This document shows positions 1 through 5,137 of a stretch of DNA of 8,280 nt, piece after piece. Location: positions 1 to 8,280 of the forward strand of contig JACQHI010000322.1 in NCBI GenBank assembly GCA_016199105.1, given 5' to 3'. A model generated the notes under the pieces. It searched no databases. It was given only the letters and a program-made list of their open reading frames with translations, and was not told where the DNA came from. Made by a program: the position numbers and the translations under genes. Every line of letters begins with the position of its first letter. Position 1 is the stretch's first letter. The stretch comes from Lentisphaerota bacterium. Lineage in GTDB: Bacteria > Verrucomicrobiota > Kiritimatiellia > JAAZAB01.

Positions 1-46
1 ATGTAGCGGGGACGACTTTCCGCCGGCTTCGCTGTTTTTGAATCTC

Positions 47-1282
47 TCATTGTCCACCCATGTGCGAGATCCGATAGAGCCACGTGTCGGCGCCCCACTT
101 GTCCTTTTCCTGTTCGACAAACCAGGGCAGGTAGAGCAGGATCTCGCCCGTCTCGCGGTCTTCATGCGCCGAGAAATTCGACAGGCCCGTGGGCGGATCG
201 CCGGGCTTGCGCTCGGCCACCAGGAAGAGCGACTCCTGGATCAGCCGGATCGTCTGCTCGTTGATCTCGCCGATATAGAGCTTCTCGCGCGGTCCGCCGT
301 CAACGGGGTTGGTCTCCATGATGTTGCCGATCCAGAGCAGCTTGCCGCCGGAGAGGCGGAGGAAATGGGAAATGCTGTCGGGCGAATAGAAGGCCGTGCC
401 GGGCTCGCCATCGTCGTAGCGCCAGGGCTTGGGAAAACTCCAGGTCGCCCCGCCGTCGCGCGAAATCGATTGCCACTTGTGGCACGGCATCCGGCTCTGG
501 GGGTCGCGTTTGCCCCCGTTGCAGGCGCGCATGCTGGTGAAGACCGTGCCGTCGGGCAGCATCGCCAGCGCCGGCTCGCAGATGCCGCGGACCGCCAGCT
601 CTGGCGGCAGCGCGATGATCGGGCCGGCATGCCATTCGATGCGGCAGTCGTCGCGCCAGAAGCCGTGGAGCACCTGGATCTCCGTCCAGAACCATCCGCC
701 GCCGGGGTTGTAGAACTCGCCGTCGGGACCGTGGACGGTTTTGCTGATGACCGCCAACAGCTTGCCGTCGGGCAGGCGGAGGATCGAAGGAACCGCCGCG
801 TTGGTGAATGCGTTGCGGCCGATCCACATCCCAGGCATGGGATTCTCGTGGGTGTACCCCGGCACGATCACTTCGTCGTCAACGACATTCGTCCGGCCGC
901 CATCGAGCGAGACGCTGTATTTGAGATAGTACGACTTGGCGCCGTGATGCGAAGAATCCGTCGGAAACAGCCCTTCGAGGGCGAGTTGGAGCAGCCGGCC
1001 GTTGGACGGATCGACAAAAAAGGCGCAGGGCCAGTTCCGGAGCGTGCCGCCCTTGACCTTGCGCGGCTGGGGCACAGGCACGACCTCCGGCCATGTGCGG
1101 CCGTTATCGCTCGAAAACGCCAGTTCTCGCGGCCCCGGCACGTCGTCGCTGATATCGAGCAAACGCATGCGGACTTTCTCCACGCCCTGAGTCCGGGTGT
1201 AGCAGCTTGTCTCATAGGCGGACATGCCGCGCTGCGGCGCCTCACAAACCATGGTCCGGCTGACGATCTTCATGCTGCTCAT
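47..1282 (-). CDS. Sialidase-like (BNR/Asp-box) protein
   Basis: This 411-residue protein looks like a sialidase-fold six-bladed beta-propeller. Three Asp-boxes (S-x-D-x-G-x-T-W) are visible: SSDNGRTW at about residues 57-64, a degenerate SLDGGRTN at 125-132 and SRDGGATW at 274-281. Between them, RGICEPALAMLPDG followed by TSMRA (about 232-253) resembles the sialidase pattern of a Glu before 'lpDG' and an Arg after it; E236 and R252 are candidate active-site residues. No signal peptide or membrane segment is seen, so it may be cytoplasmic. The start was set at 1282 because GGAGG at 1287-1291 lies 4 bases upstream; an ATG at 1273 is possible, and the longer frame from 1327 would overlap the toxin gene. 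It follows that gene by 28 bases on the same strand. The fold is fairly sure. The substrate is not: sialic acid is the default, but other glycosidases and lyases share this propeller. Confidence 0.75.
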   Translation of the reverse strand: MSSMKIVSRTMVCEAPQRGMSAYETSCYTRTQGVEKVRMRLLDISDDVPGPRELAFSSDNGRTWPEVVPVPQPRKVKGGTLRNWPCAFFVDPSNGRLLQLALEGLFPTDSSHHGAKSYYLKYSVSLDGGRTNVVDDEVIVPGYTHENPMPGMWIGRNAFTNAAVPSILRLPDGKLLAVISKTVHGPDGEFYNPGGGWFWTEIQVLHGFWRDDCRIEWHAGPIIALPPELAVRGICEPALAMLPDGTVFTSMRACNGGKRDPQSRMPCHKWQSISRDGGATWSFPKPWRYDDGEPGTAFYSPDSISHFLRLSGGKLLWIGNIMETNPVDGGPREKLYIGEINEQTIRLIQESLFLVAERKPGDPPTGLSNFSAHEDRETGEILLYLPWFVEQEKDKWGADTWLYRISHMGGQ

Positions 1283-1286
1283 GGAA

Positions 1287-1291
1287 CCTCC
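1287..1291 (-). promoter_or_regulatory. Ribosome binding site of the sialidase-like gene
   Basis: GGAGG on the minus strand lies 4 bases before the ATG at 1282 and 13 before the ATG at 1273. It excludes the far upstream ATG at 1327 as the main start. Confidence 0.6.
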
Positions 1292-1310
1292 AGGTGAGAG
1301 TCCTCGGATG

Positions 1311-1718
1311 TCATAGCAGGACTTCAAAACCCGCTTGCTGAAAATGCTTGTCCTTGGTCAGGGCGGCCTTGATCCGGTGTTCATGCATGACCAGGAAGCT
1401 GATGCAATCCGTAAACGAGTAATCCTGGTCGCCGTGCTTCAGGAAAAAGGAGTGGGCGGCGCTGAAAAGCCCGGGACTCACCCAGACGATGCGGCAGGCC
1501 GCGGAATTCATGACCACGTCAAAAAAAGGCTTCAGCACCTCCTTATGCCGTCGCGCCTTCAACAGCGTGGCGGTTTCGTCGAGCACATAATCCGTGGTTA
1601 CAAATCCGCGTTTCCCGGCCGCGGCCCGGAGAGTGTCCGCCGCCTTTTCATGGGCGCCATCCTCGTTGACCAACAGCGCGTAAAATCCGCTGGTATCTGC
1701 AAAGATTTCAGAAGCCAT
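1311..1718 (-). CDS. PIN-domain toxin, VapC type
   Basis: This 135-residue protein is a single PIN domain, the usual size for a VapC toxin. These are Mg2+-dependent ribonucleases that cut tRNA or rRNA when freed from the antitoxin. The acidic residues of the fold are visible: D8 in FADTSGF, E48 in DYVLDETATLL, D104 in YSFTDCISF and D123 in ALTKDKHF. Its ATG lies inside the 3' end of the antitoxin gene (11 bases shared), which implies translational coupling. No residue looks lost, so the toxin is probably active. The RNA target cannot be told from sequence. The sialidase-like gene starts 28 bases after its stop codon. Confidence 0.88.
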   Translation of the reverse strand: MASEIFADTSGFYALLVNEDGAHEKAADTLRAAAGKRGFVTTDYVLDETATLLKARRHKEVLKPFFDVVMNSAACRIVWVSPGLFSAAHSFFLKHGDQDYSFTDCISFLVMHEHRIKAALTKDKHFQQAGFEVLL

Positions 1719-1944
1719 AAACCGCCTCGTCCATTTGACGGTTGGACAGACTTTTCCCGCCCTTGACGGCCAGATCCGCCAGCCGGTAAAAAGCGTCTGA
1801 TTCAGGAGCCGAGGCCCCTGTGATGGGCTCCAGGCGCAGGACGGGTTTTCCCCGATATGTCAGGACCATGCGCCGCCCTGCCTGAACCTGGCGAATCACC
1901 TTCACGGGATCCTTTCGGATTTCCAACATGGTCACCACCGTCAT
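1708..1944 (-). CDS. Phd/YefM-type antitoxin of the VapC-like toxin
   Basis: This 78-residue protein has the layout of a small DNA-binding antitoxin. The N-terminal part (about 5-40) reads as a Phd/YefM fold, with a VIRQVQAG helix and the typical strand VLTYRGKPVLRLEPI. The C-terminal tail, SNRQMDEAVYGF, resembles the toxin-wrapping end of VapB proteins (pattern 'N-x-x-[IM]-D-x-A-V-Y-G'). The antitoxin would bind the PIN toxin and repress its own operon. AAGGAG at 1955-1960 lies 10 bases before the ATG at 1944, which supports this start over the next Met at 1929. Gene order antitoxin then toxin, with an 11-base overlap, is the standard arrangement. Confidence 0.85.
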   Translation of the reverse strand: MTVVTMLEIRKDPVKVIRQVQAGRRMVLTYRGKPVLRLEPITGASAPESDAFYRLADLAVKGGKSLSNRQMDEAVYGF

Positions 1945-1976
1945 GGGTTTGTGTCTCCTTTTAGTTCATGTTTAAG

Positions 1977-2014
1977 TTCAAGTTGAATCTATCGAAACCG
2001 GCTGGCGGTGTCAA
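1977..2014 (-). promoter_or_regulatory. Promoter with palindromic operator for the antitoxin-toxin operon
   Basis: On the minus strand a perfect -35 box TTGACA (2009-2014) is followed after 17 bases by TAGATT (1986-1991), 4 of 6 matches to the -10 consensus. The palindrome TTCAACTTGAA (1977-1987, five-base arms around one base) overlaps the -10 box and the expected start point near 1979. This is where an autorepressing antitoxin would bind. Promoter and palindrome are seen; their use as an operator is inferred. Confidence 0.6.
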
Positions 2015-2090
2015 TATCCCGTGTTGATACACATGAGCGATTCTGCGTCGCCTCCGGGTTGAAATCGCCTCGTGACAGCCTGAAGCCGGC

Positions 2091-3104
2091 ATGTCATTAT
2101 TTCCAGTCATGCAACCCCAAGGGAAAAAAGTGGCGGTGGCCTGGCTCTCCGTGCTCTCGAACACGACGCTGGTCGGGCTCAAGGTGCTGGTCGGCCTGAT
2201 GATCGGATCGGTGGCGATCATTTCGGAGGCGATCCATTCCGGTATCGATCTGGTCGCCTCGATCGTGGCGTTGTTTGCCGTGCGCGAGTCGGGCAAGCCC
2301 GCCGACTCCACTCATCCGTTCGGCCACGGCAAGATCGAGAGCATTTCCGGTTTTTTCGAGGCGCTACTGATTTTTTTGGCGGCCGGCTGGATCCTGTTCG
2401 AGGCCGTCCACAAGCTGATCGTGCCAACGGCGATCGAGCAGGTCAGCCTTGGCATCGTCGTCATGCTGGTGTCCAGCGTGGTGAATCTGATCGTCTCCCG
2501 CCTGCTGTTCCGGGTGGGACGGGAAACGCATTCCATCGCCCTCCAGGCCGATGCCTGGCATCTCCGGACGGATGTGTATACCTCGGCCGGCGTCATGGGC
2601 GGGCTGGTGTTGATGTGGTTTGGCGAAGAGATATTTGTCGGCGTTCATTTCCACTGGATCGATCCCGTGGCGGCCATCGCGGTGGCCTTGCTCATTCTGC
2701 AGGCGGCGACGACCCTGACGAAGCAATCGTTGCACGACCTGCTGGACACCGTCCTGCCGCCCGAGGAGGAGGGGTGGATCCGGGAGCGCATCGTGAAATA
2801 TTGTCCGGCCGTCCGGGGGTTTCACAACCTGCGCACGCGCCGCACCGGCCCCATCCGCTTCATCGATTTCCACCTGCTGGTGGACGGCGACACGACCGTT
2901 CGGCGGTCGCATGAGCTGGCCGACGAACTGGAGGACGACATCGAGGCCAAGTTCGAGGGCAGCAGCGTGACGATTCATATTGAGCCCTGTTCGAACCGCT
3001 GCACGCCGCGGTGCCTGGGTGGCTGTCTGCGCCCACCGGAAGAATATGTCCTTCGACGGCCTCTGGGTCACAACCATCCCCACACCGCTCCGGAAGGGAC
3101 GTGA
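2091..3104 (+). CDS. Cation diffusion facilitator metal exporter (FieF/YiiP-like)
   Basis: This inner-membrane antiporter family exports divalent metals such as Zn2+, Fe2+ or Mn2+ in exchange for protons. The 337-residue protein has the full CDF layout: about six membrane helices in residues 14-205, then a cytoplasmic metal-binding domain. The transport site is visible as H49 and D53 in helix 2 (SEAIHSGIDLVAS) and H157 and D161 in helix 5 (ADAWHLRTDVYTS), an HD-HD set; E. coli YiiP has DD-HD. The loop HPFGHGKIE (75-83) is typical. The C-terminal domain aligns by eye with YiiP: H245 (FHNLRTR), H261, H274 and the IHIEPC end. The protein then continues with Cys at 300, 304, 308 and 312 and a HNHPH tail (327-331). 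ATG 2091 is the first ATG after an in-frame stop at 2073; no good ribosome site is seen, and ATG 2109 is an alternative. It diverges from the toxin-antitoxin operon. The metal is unknown. Confidence 0.92.
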   Translation: MSLFPVMQPQGKKVAVAWLSVLSNTTLVGLKVLVGLMIGSVAIISEAIHSGIDLVASIVALFAVRESGKPADSTHPFGHGKIESISGFFEALLIFLAAGWILFEAVHKLIVPTAIEQVSLGIVVMLVSSVVNLIVSRLLFRVGRETHSIALQADAWHLRTDVYTSAGVMGGLVLMWFGEEIFVGVHFHWIDPVAAIAVALLILQAATTLTKQSLHDLLDTVLPPEEEGWIRERIVKYCPAVRGFHNLRTRRTGPIRFIDFHLLVDGDTTVRRSHELADELEDDIEAKFEGSSVTIHIEPCSNRCTPRCLGGCLRPPEEYVLRRPLGHNHPHTAPEGT

Positions 3105-3123
3105 AGAGAAGGCGGTGGATGGG

Positions 3124-3158
3124 GCAGGTTGTGGGTGTTAGGTGTTGGGTTGTAGGGT
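3124..3158 (+). repeat. Degenerate heptamer tract
   Basis: Five successive 7-base units (GCAGGTT, GTGGGTG, TTAGGTG, TTGGGTT, GTAGGGT) can be read in register in the gap after the CDF gene. The unit resembles those at 6206-6233 and 6924-6972. The rest of the gap up to 3225 shows no convincing terminator or promoter. Confidence 0.5.
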
Positions 3159-3225
3159 GAAGAAGAGAAACGTTATCCGCCGATGCGCCCCGACAAAAGC
3201 AGTTGATGACTCGCAAAAATAATGC

Positions 3226-3232
3226 AAGGAGG
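3226..3232 (+). promoter_or_regulatory. Ribosome binding site of the secretin-like gene
   Basis: AAGGAGG lies 9 bases before the ATG at 3242 and lies downstream of the in-frame ATG codons at 3203 and 3206. It decides the start in favour of 3242. Confidence 0.85.
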
Positions 3233-3241
3233 GAGCAAACC

Positions 3242-4150
3242 ATGGCACGACGGTCTATGTTGGTATTGGCGGTTTTTCTTTCCGTCATAGTGTGGCCGTG
3301 TTTGGGGGAACACGCCGCGGCGCCAAGCAACGAACCTGCCATGTTGATCAGCCGCCAAGTTGCGCCGGACATGGTGGAGGTTGAAGTTCGATTTGTCGAA
3401 TTACTCCTGGATACCGGTGCTTCCGGGGATGCGACAAACACGGTGAACGCCACGCTTCGCAGGCTGAAAACGGGAGACACGGTCTCTCTTTCGGACATAT
3501 TGGAGAATCTCAATCGTAATGGCAGTGTGAATTCGTTGAGCGCGCCCAAGGCGGCTATGCGTTTGGGCGAAGAGGGGACGATGAAGGTGGTGAGGACGTT
3601 CGTTTACCCCACGACCGTTGCCGCACGGGAGATGACGGTAACCAACCAGGCCGGCGTATCCCCGGTTGAGGTTTATCAGGGCGTTTTGATGGCACCGGCA
3701 GGATATGTGACGAATGAAGAAGGGGTTTCCATGACGGTGTTACCCTTGGCGGATCGGGAGAATCGGAAACTGATCTTGAACATCAAGGCGGGGGTCAATG
3801 AATTGCAGGGGTGGAAACAGCAGGAGGCGATTTTTGTTGCCAAAGATGGCAAGGAAAAGAAGCTATCGCTTTCCCTGCCGGTCATCGCGACGCGGGCGGT
3901 ATGTACCCGGGTCTCGATGGAGGACGGCACTACTATCGTGCTGGGGTCGGATCACAAAGAGTTTAAAACAGAGATTGAGGATAAGGTGCCTGTCTTTGGA
4001 TCTGTGCCTTTGATTGGGCGTTTCTTCCGAAGCAGGCAGATCGTCGTTCAATGGCGGCACTGGCTGGTCCTGGTGACCGCGCGCTTGGTGGATTATAGGG
4101 GGCAACCTTGCGGATGGGATCACGAGGCCGGAGAGGAAAATGTCCCGTAA
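3242..4150 (+). CDS. Exported protein with a shortened secretin-type domain
   Basis: This 302-residue protein begins with a signal peptide (MARRS, then a hydrophobic stretch to about residue 22). Its body resembles the C-terminal secretin domain of GspD/PilQ-type outer-membrane channels: MVEVEVRFVELLLD (44-57) matches the family's 'v-IeaRFVEv' start; LSAPKAAMRLGEEG then FVYPT (99-124) matches 'LsaPrvttqnG..a'; VPVFGSVPLIGRFF (249-262) matches 'tPvLgdIPllGrlF'; and LVLVTARLV (275-283) matches the closing 'lvvlvtPrlv' strand. It lacks the repeated N0/N1 periplasmic domains of full secretins, which normally exceed 500 residues, and no pilus or secretion genes lie nearby. A fully assembled secretion channel is therefore uncertain. 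Proteins of this type are often annotated 'type II and III secretion system protein' in Planctomycetes and Verrucomicrobia. A strong ribosome site fixes the start. Its G+C looks lower than that of the CDF gene. Confidence 0.7.
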   Translation: MARRSMLVLAVFLSVIVWPCLGEHAAAPSNEPAMLISRQVAPDMVEVEVRFVELLLDTGASGDATNTVNATLRRLKTGDTVSLSDILENLNRNGSVNSLSAPKAAMRLGEEGTMKVVRTFVYPTTVAAREMTVTNQAGVSPVEVYQGVLMAPAGYVTNEEGVSMTVLPLADRENRKLILNIKAGVNELQGWKQQEAIFVAKDGKEKKLSLSLPVIATRAVCTRVSMEDGTTIVLGSDHKEFKTEIEDKVPVFGSVPLIGRFFRSRQIVVQWRHWLVLVTARLVDYRGQPCGWDHEAGEENVP

Positions 4151-4324
4151 CAGGACAGGTGGAAGGCGGCGGTTGTGGGGTGCCGATTGAAGGAGCGAAA
4201 GGGGCGGTGGGGTCGGTGTGGCGGCAGGAGGACTTGTGGGCGGAGGTGTTCGGCGAGGAGGCTGTACGCAGGGCGGGATAAGAGTGAAGAGTGAAAGGTG
4301 CTCCGCTATTATGCTTGTAGGGAC
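4151..4324 (+). other. G-rich intergenic stretch with a short heptamer run
   Basis: The plus strand is strongly G-rich, with GGGG runs at 4177, 4201 and 4209 and GGG at 4238. Three 7-base units (AAGAGTG, AAGAGTG, AAAGGTG) follow at 4280-4300. No gene is supported here. TTGTAG at 4315-4320 could be a weak -35 box for the regulator gene, with CATAAA at 4336-4341 as -10, but the 15-base spacing is short. Confidence 0.4.
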
Positions 4325-4350
4325 TGCGCACACTTCATAAACTGTGCGCA
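4325..4350 (+). promoter_or_regulatory. 26-bp palindromic site over the regulator's start codon
   Basis: TGCGCACA (4325-4332) is repeated inverted as TGTGCGCA (4343-4350), around an AT-richer centre containing TAAA. The last base is the A of the regulator's ATG, and the site includes the alternative GTG start at 4344. It matches the palindrome at 4980-5005 in 23 of 26 bases. It is a probable binding site for the winged-helix protein encoded immediately downstream; binding is inferred. Confidence 0.7.
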
Positions 4351-4928
4351 TGAGTCGATCAAGGACAAGGACCAGAGTTCTGCGTCCCACGTTGTGGCGG
4401 ACGTGCCGCACTTTGGCTAACCGGTTGCGCCTGCGCCTGCTGCAGGGCCTGCTGCGCGATCCCGGCCAGACCGTCTCGGAGATGGCGCGACGCATCGGGG
4501 TGTCGCGGCCTGTAGCCAGCATGTATCTGCGCGCTCTCAATGCCCGCGGCTTTCTCAAGGCGCAACGATCGGGCACGTGGGTTTCGTATCGCCCCGCGGC
4601 CGACCGATCCAATCCCAATGCCGCCGAGTTGTTGAGCGCGCTGGAGGATGCTTTTGCCGCCAGGAAGGATTCTATGGGCGGCATCTACAGACTGATAACT
4701 GCGTTCACGCATCCGCGACGATTGGATATCGTGCGCGCGCTACAGGCAGGGGAGCTGACTGCTCGCGAAATCCGCATGAGAATCGACATCTCGCGGGACG
4801 CTCTGCGCCGGCACCTGCGAAAACTGCAGGCACGCGGTTTTCTGATACAAAATGACGGCCGATGGCGGTGTGCGTGTCCCCGGGCGCCCCTGGCAGCAAC
4901 TTTGTTGCGGTTGGCATGCGGACGCTGA
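4350..4928 (+). CDS. Tandem winged-helix (ArsR-like) transcription regulator
   Basis: This 192-residue protein is basic at its N terminus and contains two winged-helix domains in a row. Domain 1 (about 14-82) reads TLANRLRLRLLQGLL, then a helix-turn-helix TVSEMARRIGVSRPVASMYL (41-60), then a wing around ARGFLKAQRSGTWVSYRP. Domain 2 (about 112-174) repeats the plan: FTHPRRLDIVRALQ, LTAREIRMRIDISRDALRRHL, then ARGFLIQNDGRWRC. The two halves share the motif ARGFL followed by G-x-W at the wing. No metal-binding cysteine cluster like that of ArsR or SmtB is evident. No Shine-Dalgarno sequence precedes ATG 4350 (or GTG 4344), because the upstream bases are the palindrome itself, so the message may be leaderless. 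Matching palindromes at both ends suggest autoregulation. Targets and effector are unknown; the ArsR-like call rests on fold pattern only. Confidence 0.78.
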   Translation: MSRSRTRTRVLRPTLWRTCRTLANRLRLRLLQGLLRDPGQTVSEMARRIGVSRPVASMYLRALNARGFLKAQRSGTWVSYRPAADRSNPNAAELLSALEDAFAARKDSMGGIYRLITAFTHPRRLDIVRALQAGELTAREIRMRIDISRDALRRHLRKLQARGFLIQNDGRWRCACPRAPLAATLLRLACGR

Positions 4929-4978
4929 GAGTGTTGCATACCGTGGGGATTCCGGGATCGGGTGTGGATTCCTTCAGG

Positions 4979-5006
4979 GTGCGCACACTTTGTAAAGTGT
5001 GCGCAC
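4979..5006 (+). promoter_or_regulatory. Perfect 13-bp-arm palindrome downstream of the regulator
   Basis: GTGCGCACACTTT (4979-4991) and its exact reverse complement (4994-5006) flank a two-base centre GT. The inner 26 bases match the site at 4325-4350 at 23 positions. It lies 50 bases after the regulator's stop codon and 132 bases before the RlmN-like gene. No T-run follows, so it does not look like an intrinsic terminator. An operator bound by the regulator is the best guess. Confidence 0.7.
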
Positions 5007-5094
5007 GCGATGAGATCCAATACGCATCGGCGCACGTCGGTGCGACCGGACCACATCGAACAAACCCGGAGCGCATCTCTTGTCCCTTTCGGGG

Positions 5095-5124
5095 TTGACA
5101 GGACGATTTCTTTGACTCCATCAT
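5095..5124 (+). promoter_or_regulatory. Possible promoter of the RlmN-like gene
   Basis: TTGACA (5095-5100) is a perfect -35 box. CATCAT (5119-5124), 18 bases on, matches 4 of 6 of the -10 consensus. Transcription would start near 5131, leaving a leader of only a few bases before ATG 5138. This fits the absence of a Shine-Dalgarno sequence. Confidence 0.4.
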
Positions 5125-5137
5125 TTGGGCCCGAAAC

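Noticed and set aside
38..1297. Long plus-strand open frame (419 codons) opposite the sialidase-like gene
   Set aside because: Its translation is rich in Arg, Ala, Asp and His with no family motif, while the minus strand has clear Asp-boxes. It is a high-G+C shadow.
47..1327. Longer start of the sialidase-like gene at 1327
   Set aside because: It would overlap the toxin's 3' end and ignores the GGAGG at 1287-1291; the extra 15 residues look like untranslated sequence.
1961..2311. Minus-strand open frame of 116 codons across the antitoxin promoter and the CDF start
   Set aside because: Its end lies in the antitoxin promoter region and most of it is antisense to the CDF N terminus.
2364..3083. 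Minus-strand open frame opposite the CDF gene
   Set aside because: The plus strand has unmistakable CDF motifs; the opposite frame has none.
4141..4157. TGTCC/GGACA hairpin over the secretin-like gene's stop codon as a terminator
   Set aside because: Only five base pairs and no T-run.
4979..5006. Intrinsic terminator of the regulator gene
   Set aside because: The stem is perfect but no T-run follows, and the same motif occurs at the gene's start codon, which fits an operator better.
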